DNA from: CAMREV01 sp051650525
GTDB taxonomy: Bacteria > Bacillota_I > Bacilli_A > Mycoplasmatales > Mycoplasmoidaceae
Direction: 5' to 3'
Length of the DNA: 64,000 bases
NCBI GenBank assembly: GCA_051650525.1
Contig: JBOFJE010000012.1
Span: forward strand, 1-64,000
The notes under the pieces: generated by a model
What the model saw: the letters and a program-made list of their open reading frames with translations, nothing else
What the model was told of the DNA's origin: nothing
Databases searched by the model: none
Made by a program: the position numbers and the translations under genes
Shown: positions 53,620-63,605 of the stretch, piece by piece
Numbering within the stretch: position 1 is the stretch's first letter
Layout: each line of letters begins with the position of its first letter

Positions 53620-55767
53620 TTATTTAATCACTTCTTCTAATTCAAAATCAATTTGTCTTAATGGTATATTCACACTTAATACTCTAATCTTTACTAATGT
53701 CCCAAATGTTAATCTAATATTAGATTTTTTCCCAATTAAAACATTGCTTTCTGAATCGAAAATAAAATAATCATCCAAATTAATATTAGGAAGTCTAACC
53801 ATTCCTTCAATTAAATTTTCGAGTTCTACAAAAAAACCGTTTTTGATAACATGAGTTATAATACCACTAAATTTTTGACCAATTTTGTTTTCCATAAATT
53901 CACAAAATTTAAAAAGGTTTACTTCTCTTTCAATTTCAACAGCTTGAATCTCCTTTTTAGAAGAATTTTCACAGTTTGCTTCAAGATTATCTAAAAATTT
54001 ACTTAAATTAATATTGCCATATGATTCCTTATTAGTATGAAATATTTTAAATAATTGATGAACCATTACATCTGGATATCTCCTAATAGGAGAAGTAAAA
54101 TGAGTATAATTTTTACTTGCAAGACCAAAATGACCAATATTATTGATTGAATATTCAGCTTTTGCCATTGTTTTTAAAAGTAACTTATTAATCAAAATTT
54201 GTTTTTGGCCTTCTCAGTTATTCTTTTTTAATCAACTAGAAATAGTGCTTGGTTCAATTTTTGTTAAATCGCCATTAATTACAAAGCCCAATTTTTTAGT
54301 TTCAATTTGAAAATACTTCAATTTTGATTCATTAGGTTTATCGTGAATTCGGTAAACAAAAGGCTTATCATTAAATAAACGATTAAATAAAATTGTTGTG
54401 GCTTCATTTGCTGCAATCATAAAATTTTCAATTAGCATTTGAGCAGGTCCTCTCTCTCTAGTAACTACATCAATTATATTTTCTTTTTCATCTAAAATTA
54501 TTTTTGGCTCTTTTATTTCAAAATCAATATATCCTCTTTTATTTATTGCAGTTCTTAAAATTTGATACAAAGTGTATGCATTATCAAGCATTTCCCATAT
54601 ATTATCATCAATATCATGAATTTTTTGTTTGTTGATGAAATATTCATTTACTTCTTCATAAGCAAATTTTCTCTTCGAATTAATTATTGCATCATAAACC
54701 TTAATATCAACAATACTACCATCTGGTTTAATAAGCATTTCACAAACCATACTTAAAATATCTATTCCGGGATTCAATGAACAAGAATCATTTGATAAAA
54801 TATGTGGTAACATAGGAATTACTTTATTAACTAAATAAATTGATGTTGCTCTTTCACTTGCTATTAAATCAAGAATAGAACCTGGCTTGATGTAATGTGC
54901 AACATCTGCAATTGCGACATATAGTCGAAAATTGTCATTTTCTTTTAAAACACAAATTCCATCATCCATATCTTTACTTGTTTTTGGATCAATTGTTACA
55001 ATTGGTAGATTTGTTAAATCAATTCTTCTTTTTTTTTCGAAAGAGCTAATAGTTTTATCTAAATCATTGGCTGCTTGCTCAGCTTCTTTGCTAAATTCTG
55101 GTTCAACATCATGACTATAGACTATTGAAGTAATATCAATGCCAATATCATCCTTATGACCTAAAATTTTAACTACTTCAACTTTTATTATTTGCTTATT
55201 ATATTCAACAGCTTTTACTCAAACTTTATGACCATTAACTAAATTACTTGGGTTGATTATTTCAATTTTTTGAATAATCTTATAATTATCTAAATCGCAA
55301 TAAATTCGGTTGTTATTAATAACAATAGTCCCTACGAAAAATTCAGTATTATGTTCAATAATTTTTGTAACAATTGCATCTTGATTATTTTTGGATTTCT
55401 TATCTGTTACAACAAAACTGACTTTGTCTCCACTAATACTTCAGTTAGTATTTTTTTTATTAACATAATATTCTTCAGCGGAACCATCCATTTTGATAAA
55501 ACCATCTCCAAGATTATTAATGAAAATAATCCCAAATTTTTCAGATTTATCAATAATATTACCATCCACATACTTTGGTCTGATTTGACCAATTTGATTG
55601 AATGAGATCAGCAAGTTTTTTTCAAGAAAATGAAATGAATTAAATATATCTTTTGTTGAAAAATTCTTATCAATTTCTTGAATTCTACTTATCAATCTAT
55701 TCTTACTAATTGGTTTTGAATATTCTTTTTCTAATAATTTAATAATTAATTTATCTAATGTATTCAT
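53620..55767 (-). CDS. rnr: Ribonuclease R
   Basis: 715 residues. An N-terminal winged-helix and cold-shock part, then the RNB domain with SKDMDDGICVL (metal acids), YVAIADVAHYI and ARYP-equivalent FTSPIRRYPDVMVHQL, and a C-terminal S1 domain (FSGIITHVIKNGFFVELENLIEGMVRL, read in short parts). Degrades structured RNA 3' to 5'. Several TGA-Trp codons. Co-directional with secG upstream and smpB downstream. Confidence 0.95.
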
Positions 55768-55814
55768 TTCTTCTACCTATTATTTATCATCTAATATCAT
55801 TCATTTTTTGCTAT

Positions 55815-56057
55815 CTAATGCAATAATAGTCTATAAATAATCAAACTTGTAATAATAATTATGATGCTTAAAAATAAAACTATTTGCAAAACTTTTACTA
55901 TTCCTCTATCTTTAGTTTGTTTAAATAATTCAAGATCTTGACCAGTCATACCACTTAATCCAGCTGGCGAACCATGACCTGATAATAAAACAGCAATTAA
56001 AAAAGCAAGACCAATTAAAACAAAAATAACTATTTCAACAATTTGTTTAATATCCAT
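55815..56057 (-). CDS. secG: Protein-export membrane protein SecG
   Basis: 80 residues, two membrane segments (residues ~8-25 and ~55-77) with the conserved loop GLSGMTGQDLELF and KVLQIVLF. Accessory subunit of the SecYEG channel. ATG 56057 follows AGGAAAA. Placement just before rnr-smpB matches the Gram-positive secG-rnr-smpB order. Confidence 0.9.
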   Translation of the reverse strand: MDIKQIVEIVIFVLIGLAFLIAVLLSGHGSPAGLSGMTGQDLELFKQTKDRGIVKVLQIVLFLSIIIIITSLIIYRLLLH

Positions 56058-56173
56058 TTATTTTCCTATAATTTAAAATTAAAATGTTATGAAATTATAA
56101 TAAAAATTATATCACATATCTACAAAAACATAATGATATTATTCAACATGAAAAATAACTATTCAAAAAAAAG

Positions 56174-57382
56174 TTAGTTTTCATATTGAAAATAAGGTTT
56201 ATTATAAATTGAAGTTATTGGCAAGGAAGAATCAAAATTTAATTTTAAAAGATCGCTAATATTTTGAAAATATTTAACAGCTTCTTTTGGGTTGGAATAA
56301 GATAAAAATTTTTGAGTTTTATTAATATTGGAAATAATATCATTATTATTATCATTTGTAAATTTAGTTCCATTTATTGATCAACCAGAAAAAATTTGCA
56401 AATTATCACTTGACATAAAATCACCATCAAGCTCAGTTGGTCATGTTTTGTTTTTGTCCTTTCAATTGTTTGGATTATATAAATATTGAACTATCCTCAA
56501 TTTAATAGGGGTTTTTAAACTTAATCTAACTTCATTTGCAATTTTTCCCCCTTCTCCAATATACCCAAACCTTTGTAACTCTTTTGCAGCTTTACTTCCT
56601 GGTGCAGGGGCAGATTTCACTTCTCCATGATTATTGAACCAACCAAATGAACACCCTGTTAAAGTAAGATCATACTGTCAATTATATAAATCAGAAACTA
56701 AACCACCTTTATTTATTGCAGGTAATATTCCCTTATAGGGAATTGAACTAATACTTGGTTTTGGAGGAAACAAATGTGGTAAAGAAGTCACACTAACTGG
56801 CTCAAGACTAATGTCTTTCATATCAAATAAATATTGATCAGCTGGTTTTTGGGCAAAAATACCAGAACCTTGGGAAAGAATATTGGCATATAAAGCAATT
56901 AAATTATTATAATCTTTTTTTTGTTCTGGAGATAAATTGCTCTCTTGATATTTTAATAAAATTTTTTTTAAAAATATTGAGTTAAAAATTTTATTAATAG
57001 TATATGCTCCGTCAAGTGAACCTCCTGAACCAAGTAAAGCAGCTTGCAGTAAACTAACAGAAGACCATTTGGAATAATCACCTCAATCTCCATCAGGAAT
57101 ACTATTATCAGGATTTAATTTTAATTCTCCAGTTGGAGTATTTTTATTTTTAAACAAATTAATTAAACTATAATTATTACTTTTGTCTAAAAAAAGTTCT
57201 GCCACTTTGCCTGTTTCTGGTTTTGTACCACCAATTCCTAAGTTATCATTAAAAGTAATATTGACAGGCGGTAATTGTGTATTTTTGGTTGAACCAAAAC
57301 AAGATGTTAATGTTAAAGGTACCAATAAAATAGGGGTAAGAACTAAAAAAGTAAACAATCTAGAAAGTTTAATTTTTTTCAT
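56174..57382 (-). CDS. Lipoprotein, unknown
   Basis: 402 residues from ATG 57382. KKIKLSRLFTFLVLTPILLV is a signal peptide, ending in TLTSC, a lipobox Cys near residue 28. The mature part is Asn/Lys/Pro-rich, with NDNLGIGGTKPE, and no recognised fold. I choose this start because AAAGGA lies 8 bases upstream. An in-frame upstream Met at 57406 has no such site. Probably surface-exposed. The gene starts inside the last 14 bases of dnaB, which is odd for a lipoprotein. Confidence 0.75.
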
Positions 57383-58781
57383 AATATTTATCCTTTTCTT
57401 TTTCAATATATTTACTCAATGATTTTTTAAAAACAAATTCTATAATGCCTGTTTCTCCATTACGATGCTTAGAAATTATGTATTCTACCAAGCATTCATT
57501 TGAAATTTTTTGTTTATCTTCTTCTTCATCTTCAAGATTATTTTGTTTGTATGAAAGAAAAGTAACAAGATCAGCATCTTGTTCAATAGATCCTGATTCT
57601 CTTAGATCTGATAAAATTGGCCTTTTTTGCTCTACTCGTCTTTCCTCAATTTTTCTTGAAAGTTGAGCAATAGCAATCATTGGTAATTGGTATTGTCTTG
57701 CAATTTGTTTAATAATCTTTGAAATATTAGAAACCTCCTGCTGACGATTCATTTGCATATTCCTTGTCTGTGGACCTCGTAACAATTGTAAATAATCAAT
57801 CACTACAAGTTCAAGATTATATTTTAAACTAGCTTGCTTAATTTTTGATTGAACTTCAATGATTGATAAATTACTACTATCATCAATTAAAATAGGATAG
57901 TCAATTAATCTATTAATTGCATCTGAAATACTGTTTGTTTCTAAAACTGATGTTTTTCCTAATCTTAATAAATTTAAATCTACAAGTGATTCATTAGCAA
58001 TTAAACGATCACAAATTTGCTGGTTTCCCATCTCCATTGAGAACATTAAGACAGCTTTTGGTTTTTCACTAGGATGTTTTTTATTTCATTCATAAGCATT
58101 TTTTGCAACATTAATTAAAAAATTAATGGCAAGAGCAGTCTTTCCGATTCCAGGTCTTGCAGCAAGAACTATCATATCTCCCTTTTGAAATCCATGCGTG
58201 ATTTTATCCAAATTAGAATATCCTGATGAACAACCCAAAAGCTCTTTTCTATAATTTAAGGAATATAAATTAGACTGGTATGTGGGCAGCAATTCAGATA
58301 AAATTTTAACATCCTGATTTCTCTTTGTATCAAGAATTTCTAAAAATTTAGTCTGAACATCATATAATTTATCATTAAAATTATTCATATCAGCGTTAAA
58401 TTTAGTTAATTCTTTTCCAAACAACTGCATTTTTCTAGTAATTGAATTCTTTTTTAAAAGATCAATTTTATCCAAAATGGAAATTTCATATAAATAGTTC
58501 TCATTAATAATTTTTAATAAATTACTAAAATTTGCAATATTAAAGTTAATATCATTTTTGTTCTGAGAAAAGAAATCTAATAAATTAATGAAATCAACCT
58601 TTTGACCTTCCATATGTAGTTTTTTGCATGCTCTAAATACTTTTGAATTATTTGGAATAATAAAATCAAAATGTTCTAATTCTAAATAAATTTCTTCAGA
58701 TTCAATATGATTATTCATTAAACAAGCAAGAATTGTAATTTCAATATCATTTGTATCTAATGATTTATGATGAATATCCAT
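57369..58781 (-). CDS. dnaB: Replicative DNA helicase
   Basis: 470 residues. An N-terminal helical domain, then RecA-like: AARPGIGKTALAINF (Walker A), LVVIDYLQLLRGPQ (Walker B), LSRKIEERRVEQKRP and LRESGSIEQDAD, ending EYIISKHRNGETG. Unwinds DNA at the fork. TGA-Trp at 58086 region. The upstream rplI commonly adjacent in bacteria is absent. Overlaps the lipoprotein gene by 14 bases. Confidence 0.95.
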
Positions 58782-58842
58782 TTTTCCCTCATTATATAAT
58801 CTTATAAATAAAAATTATAGCAAATATTTATAAAAATGATTT

Positions 58843-59661
58843 CTATTTTTTTAAAGCGATTGACAAAATATCATATGTAGATTTATCAGTGTAAATTTCT
58901 ACATTGTATGGGGAATATATTAAAGCAGTTAACGGTCAATTAGGATCGTAATTCTTTGCATCTATCAATTTTTTTAATGGAAGAATAAAATTTATGCCAC
59001 AAGCTAAAATTATTATTCTTTTTGCATAAAGTAATGGCAATATTCCAGTGTGATTAACATAATTATCACCAGAAATATTAGAAAATTGTTCATTTAAAAT
59101 TTCATTAAAATCGCTGGTAAATTTTGTTTTATCAGAAATAATGTTAATACTTTCTTTGTTATCATTTGGAGCATTAAAAAGTAACTCTCCATTAGGGCCA
59201 ATTCATAAAATTTCCAAATCAAGTGGAGCATTTTTTTTCAAGACCTTCATAAATTTCTCAAGGTTATAATTATGATTTTTTTTTACTGAATGATTTAAAG
59301 TAGATGGAACATAAATATTCCTTTGATTAAAATTTGTTTTTGAAAAAAAAGTATCATTTGTTAAAGATAAAAAAGTGTTTTTCTCCTTTATTTCATTTTC
59401 AAACTCAGTTAATATAAAACAAGTTGCTTTTTTGAAAGTAATTATGTTCTGTTCCCAAACAGAAGCTAAATAATCGTAAATGCCTTTGTTAATTTCATTG
59501 TATGATATTCCCATTTTAATATAAGAATTTTTTCTGAAATCACTAATTATAGTCTTTGCTATTGCTTCAGATGCATCTATTACAGATTCATAAATAAAAA
59601 AATTTTTTTCTAATGTTATTTCTTTATTTGCACTTGGAATTAATTTATTATTAATTTTCAA
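58843..59661 (-). CDS. NagB/6-phosphogluconolactonase-like protein, active site altered
   Basis: 272 residues. The fold pattern of glucosamine-6-phosphate deaminase is visible: MGISYNEINKGIYDYL (P-site region), CFILTEFEN where NagB has L-D-E-Y, and DLEILWIGPNGELLFNAP where NagB has GIGxDGHIAFNEP. The catalytic Asp and the Asp/His pair are replaced (Thr85, Asn157, Glu159), so the classic deaminase is unlikely. The start is TTG 59661, overlapping the nox stop by 11 bases (no in-frame ATG available after the upstream TAG). TGA-Trp at 59203. Confidence 0.7.
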
Positions 59662-61018
59662 AATAACTAAAACCTAAAATTTTTAAAATAGCAGATAATA
59701 CAAAATTAAAAGGCTTGTTTAAATGAGGTAAAAAATAAACGTCACTAGTTGCTATTTGGTAAAGATTTAAATCATTTTGAATTGCCAAAGATAAAGCTAA
59801 AATTCATTCGGAATGATTATTCTTGTCAAAAGAGACAATTTGTGCGCCAAGTAATTTCATTGTGCTTGTGTTGTAAACAATCTTGATAGCAACCTTTTCA
59901 GCAGTTTCCATTCATTCAGGCAAATCTAAATCTTCATACAATAATTCTCCAGCACTAATCCCCAATTTTAAGGCAGTCTCATATGTAATCCCAGTTGTTG
60001 ATATTTTTTTATTAAAAACACATATAGCATTTGTTCCTGTAACTGAATCAATTGAAATAGCATCAATTCCCATAATGTGAGCAGCAGCAACAATACCTGT
60101 TTTTACAGCATTAGTTGCAAGTGCAATATTTTGATAAGTGTTTACAGGAGGGAAAAAGATAGCAGCTGAATCACCAACAACATAAATATCTTCATTAGAA
60201 GATTGAGCTTTATTGTTAATCTTAATTGCCCCATTTGCAATCTTATCAACATTTGTTAAATTGTGAGTGTTAGGTTTAATGCCAATTGATTCAATTACTA
60301 AATCAACATCTATTTCACCCTTATCAGTGATTAATTTCTTAACCTTTCCATTTTTTCCTTCATATTTAATTACTTTTTGACCTAAATGTAAATGAATTCC
60401 ATATCTTTCAATTTCCATTTGTAAGATAGATGCAACATCAGCATCTGTATTATTTGCAAGAATTCTATCTTGTAATTCTACAATATGAACCTCCTTCCCT
60501 TTTTTAAGAAAAGCTTCAGCAAGTTCAATTCCAATATACCCTGCACCAATAATAGCTACAGACTTAATTGATAATGATGATGCATCTTGTTTTAATTTAA
60601 CTGCATCAGCAAAAGTTTTACAAACAAGAATATTTTTTAAATCAGAGTTTTCTGCAAATGAAGGAATCGGACTTGAACCAAGGGCATAAATCAATTTATC
60701 ATAGCATTCAATTTCTTTCCTTTTTGTTTGAATATTCTGAACTATAATTTCTTTTTTTTCAGGATCAACTCCTAAAATTTCATAACCCATTTTTAAAGTT
60801 GCACCCATATTTCTTAATTTATCTTGATTACAATAAAATAAATCTCTAGGTTCCTTTACTACACCAGATACAGATAAGGCAATCCCGCATCCAAGAAATG
60901 ATATTAATTCATTACGGTCATAAGCAATTAGTTCATGAGATTTTTGTTTATCTAATTCCAATAAAGTTCTTATTGCAGATGTTCCAGCATGATTAACACC
61001 CAAAATAACAATTTTCAT
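59651..61018 (-). CDS. nox: NADH oxidase-type flavoprotein (pyridine nucleotide-disulfide oxidoreductase)
   Basis: 455 residues. N-terminal FAD site VILGVNHAGTSAIR, redox Cys in FLGCGIALS (residue ~43), the NAD site VAIIGAGYIGIELAEAF and the second FAD contact IYVVGDSAAI. A family member of water-forming NADH oxidase or CoA-disulfide reductase, which regenerates NAD and removes oxygen. The redox Cys in the short GCGIA form fits Nox. TGA-Trp near 59912. The last bases overlap the NagB-like gene. Confidence 0.9.
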
Positions 61019-61126
61019 AATTTCCTCTTTTTTTTAAATTAATACTATTATATATTAATAGTTACACAATTATTATATATCATGTTTAGATATTAAATAA
61101 TATATAGTAAAAATATTAAAAAAGAA

Positions 61127-61153
61127 TTCTTATGAAATAAGAATTCTTTTATT
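61127..61153 (-). terminator. Terminator of the tRNA cluster
   Basis: The arms AAAAGAATTCTTA and TAAGAATTCTTTT pair perfectly with a 5-base loop, 17 bases beyond the last tRNA, ending in T on the minus strand. Confidence 0.8.
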
Positions 61154-61169
61154 TTGTATATATATATTA

Positions 61170-61243
61170 TGGAGCGGGTGATGGGAATCGAACCCACATT
61201 AATAGCTTGGAAGGCTATAGTTCTACCATTTAACTACACCCGC
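61170..61243 (-). tRNA. tRNA-Gly (anticodon TCC)
   Basis: Cloverleaf read on the minus strand: acceptor GCGGGTG/CACCCGC, anticodon loop CTTCCAA, T-arm GGGTTCGATTCCC and encoded CCA. Last of five clustered tRNAs. Confidence 0.95.
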
Positions 61244-61249
61244 ATAAAA

Positions 61250-61337
61250 TGGTGCTGGAGGAGGGACTTGAACCCTCACGACATTGCTGCCACAGGATTT
61301 TAAGTCCTGTGCGTCTACCATTCCGCCACTCCAGCAC
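61250..61337 (-). tRNA. tRNA-Leu (anticodon TAA)
   Basis: Minus strand, 88 bases with a long variable arm as expected for class II. Acceptor GTGCTGG/CCAGCAC, anticodon stem CAGGA/TCCTG around CTTAAAA, GGTTCAAGTCC T-loop, CCA encoded. Confidence 0.95.
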
Positions 61338-61354
61338 ACATTATTAAATATTTA

Positions 61355-61429
61355 TGGTGTCCCACACAGGACTCGAACCTGTGACCCCTTCATTAAAAGT
61401 GAAATGCTCTACCACTGAGCTAGTGGGAC
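61355..61429 (-). tRNA. tRNA-Lys (anticodon TTT)
   Basis: Minus strand. Acceptor GTCCCAC/GTGGGAC, anticodon loop ACTTTTAAT with TTT, T-arm CAGGTTCGAGTCCTG, CCA encoded. Confidence 0.95.
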
Positions 61430-61435
61430 AAAAAA

Positions 61436-61510
61436 TGGCTGGGCTAGATGGATTCGAACCATCGCATGATAGAGTCAAAGTCTATTGCCTTACCGCTTGG
61501 CTACAGCCCA
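61436..61510 (-). tRNA. tRNA-Gln (anticodon TTG)
   Basis: Minus strand. Acceptor TGGGCTG/CAGCCCA (U-A first pair typical of Gln), anticodon loop CTTTGAC with TTG, T-arm ATGGTTCGAATCCAT, CCA encoded. Confidence 0.95.
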
Positions 61511-61515
61511 ATAAA

Positions 61516-61600
61516 TGGTGGGCAGTGACGGATTCGAACCGCCGAACTCGATGAGAGCTGATTTACAGTCAGCAGCGTTTGGCCACTTCGCTAACTGCCC
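61516..61600 (-). tRNA. tRNA-Tyr (anticodon GTA)
   Basis: Minus strand, 85 bases with a long variable arm. Acceptor GGGCAGT, anticodon loop CTGTAAA with GTA, T-arm GGCGGTTCGAATCCGTC, CCA encoded. First tRNA of the cluster. Confidence 0.95.
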
Positions 61601-61694
61601 AAATTTAGTGGAACATAATTTTACACCAAAATATAACTATTTTATGTTACACGATAATTATTTTATCATTTATTTACTGTAAGTAAAATTAAAA

Positions 61695-62174
61695 TTACTT
61701 TCAAACTTTTAAAATTTTAATTTTATATGGTTCTTCTATGCCTCTTACTTCACATTGATCACCAATAGTTTTACCAAGAATTGCTTTTGCCATTGGAGAT
61801 TCATTTGAAATTTTTCCAGATGATGGATCTGCTTCAATTGTTCCAACAATTTCACACTCATATTCTTTATTATCATCTAAATCAATGTAAAGAATTTTTG
61901 AACGAATTCTGATTATATTATCTTTTGCAGAAGATTCACTAATCAATTTTGAAGAAGAAAGAATTCCTTCAATTTCTTGTATCCGACCTTCTATTTTTGC
62001 TTGTTCATTTTTTGCAGAATCATAATCAGCATTTTCTGAAAGATCGCCATGCTCTCTGGCTTCTTGGATCTGCTTAATAATTTGTGGTCTGGAAACATTG
62101 ATTAATTCTTTTAATTCTTTTTCAAGCTGTATTTTACCCTCTTTTGTCAAAAGATTATGATTATTAACTGCCAT
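61695..62174 (-). CDS. greA: Transcription elongation factor GreA
   Basis: 159 residues; the last Trp is TGA at 61701, followed by Lys and TAA. LTKEGKIQLEKELKEL opens the coiled coil with EAREHGDLSENADYDSAKNEQ at its acidic tip, and the C-domain has SNESPMAKAILGKTIGD. It rescues backtracked RNA polymerase. ATG 62174 follows AGGAGTTATAA. Divergent from tRNA-Gly(GCC). Confidence 0.96.
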
Positions 62175-62243
62175 TTATAACTCCTAATATGTTTAAATAG
62201 TAACTTTAAATATTATACATAAAATTAATTATTCAGAAAATAT

Positions 62244-62249
62244 TATAAT
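62244..62249 (+). promoter_or_regulatory. -10 element of tRNA-Gly(GCC)
   Basis: TATAAT 16 bases before the tRNA 5' end, in the divergent intergenic space with greA. The -35 region is poor. Confidence 0.45.
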
Positions 62250-62265
62250 ATAATAAAGTAAAAAT

Positions 62266-62339
62266 GCAGATGTAGTTCAATGGTAGAACATTACCTTGCC
62301 AAGGTAAATATGGGGGTTCGATTCCCCTCATCTGCTCCA
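62266..62339 (+). tRNA. tRNA-Gly (anticodon GCC)
   Basis: Acceptor GCAGATG/CATCTGC, D-arm TAGTTCAATGGTAGAAC, anticodon loop TTGCCAA, T-arm GGGTTCGATTCCC, CCA encoded. A second glycine isoacceptor in the window. Confidence 0.95.
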
Positions 62340-62350
62340 ATATCTTTATG

Positions 62351-62399
62351 AAATATAGATAAATATTTACAAAAAGTAAATATTTATCTATATTTTTAT
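62351..62399 (+). terminator. Terminator after tRNA-Gly(GCC)
   Basis: A perfect 20-bp stem (AAATATAGATAAATATTTAC and complement) with an AAAAA loop, followed by TTTTA. It lies directly upstream of the -10 of the next gene. Confidence 0.8.
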
Positions 62400-62404
62400 A
62401 TAAT
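62399..62404 (+). promoter_or_regulatory. -10 element for a leaderless DUF368 message
   Basis: TATAAT ends 8 bases before the ATG, and no Shine-Dalgarno site exists between them. Transcription would begin at or next to the start codon. Confidence 0.5.
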
Positions 62405-62412
62405 ATTTCAAT

Positions 62413-63471
62413 ATGGAAAATAATAATAAAATTGGGAATGATATTAAAAATCTGGTAAAAAATAATTCTATACATAAAAAAGATCCTTATGATTTTAAAA
62501 AAGGGATTCTTACAAGAATAATATTTGGAATATTAATGGCAATTAGTGATGCTATTCCAGGGTACAGTGGAGGAACAACACTAACTTTTATTGGTTTCTA
62601 CGATAAATTAATTTTTCGCTTCAAAAAAATATTTTCAAAAGTGAACTATTTATGAATAAACAACATTCTTTGGCTTTTACCTTTTTTAATTGCATGAGGA
62701 TTAGGTATGTATGGTTTTAGTAGTTTAATTGAAATTATTATAAAAGCAAAATATACATATCTTTTAATTTTAATTTTTTCTCTATTCACATTTCTTTCAA
62801 TCCCAACTTTTATTATTGTAAATAAACCACACTTGATTGATGTAAAAACAAAAAAATTACTGTTTAAAAAAAATTATAATATAAAATCACTAATCTTTTT
62901 TCTTATTGGAATTTCAATTGTTATAGCAGTTGGTGTTTATATTTGCTTAAGTGGGGGGATTGTTATTGACGGCAGGTTTGACCATAAAGAATTAGATAAT
63001 TATAAATCATGGCCTTTAATTATTTTTTCCTTAATGTTAGCAGGATTTGCAATTTTAATCCCTGGTTTTAGTGGGAGTATGATTTTATTTTTAACCCATA
63101 ATTATGACAAAGTATATTTTGGTTTATTCCAACATTTTTGATTACATATTCCCCTTATCATCTTATCTCTTATATCTATGATTATTGGAATTATCCTAAA
63201 TGTTTTATTGGCATCATTTTTGTTAAAAAAATATCATAATTATTATCTGAGTTTTTCTTTTGGTCTTGTTTCAGGTTCATTCATCACTATTATTGTCAGT
63301 GGGGCAAATAATTTCAAAGCTTTTGACCATACCCATGTTTCATTAAACATTGCTTTAATTTTTTTATCATTGCTTATTATTATTGTTTTAAATATAGGTT
63401 TATTTTTTATTTCTTGAAATAGATTTAAAAATGAGTATGAGAAGAAATTAAATAGCAATCTATTTTTATAA
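62413..63471 (+). CDS. DUF368 membrane protein (polyprenyl-phosphate transporter family)
   Basis: 352 residues with TGA-Trp at 62653, 62695, 63139 and 63415. About ten hydrophobic segments. The two family signatures are AISDAIPGYSGGTTL (residues ~44-58) and LAGFAILIPGFSGSMIL (residues ~213-229). DUF368 proteins have been shown in other bacteria to recycle undecaprenyl phosphate across the membrane (PopT). In a wall-less mollicute the lipid carrier would serve another glycan or lipid pathway, or the substrate differs. ATG 62413 appears leaderless. Confidence 0.85.
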
Positions 63472-63485
63472 TAAAATCAAATATT

Positions 63486-63516
63486 AAAAAAAATAGGAAT
63501 CACCTATTTTTTTTTT
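63486..63516 (+). terminator. Terminator after DUF368, bidirectional
   Basis: The stem AAAAAAAATAGG / CCTATTTTTTTT with a 5-base loop. On the minus strand it also lies just past tRNA-Arg, so it may serve both. Confidence 0.75.
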
Positions 63517-63518
63517 AT

Positions 63519-63595
63519 TGGTGCACCATATAGGATTCGAACCCACAACCTCTTGGTCCGAAGCCAAGCGCTCTATCCAATTGAGCTAATGGTGC
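63519..63595 (-). tRNA. tRNA-Arg (anticodon TCG)
   Basis: Minus strand. Acceptor GCACCAT/ATGGTGC, D-arm TAGCTCAATTGGATAGAGC, anticodon loop CTTCGGA, T-arm GGGTTCGAATCCTA, CCA encoded. Confidence 0.94.
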
Positions 63596-63605
63596 AAAAT
63601 TGATT

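Noticed and set aside
55351..55605. ORFs on both strands overlapping the 5' part of rnr
   Set aside because: The rnr frame is continuous with TGA as Trp and carries the family motifs; the others are shadows.
61354..61554. Plus-strand ORF of 66 codons over the tRNA cluster
   Set aside because: It is antisense to tRNA-Lys, tRNA-Gln and tRNA-Tyr and has no independent support.
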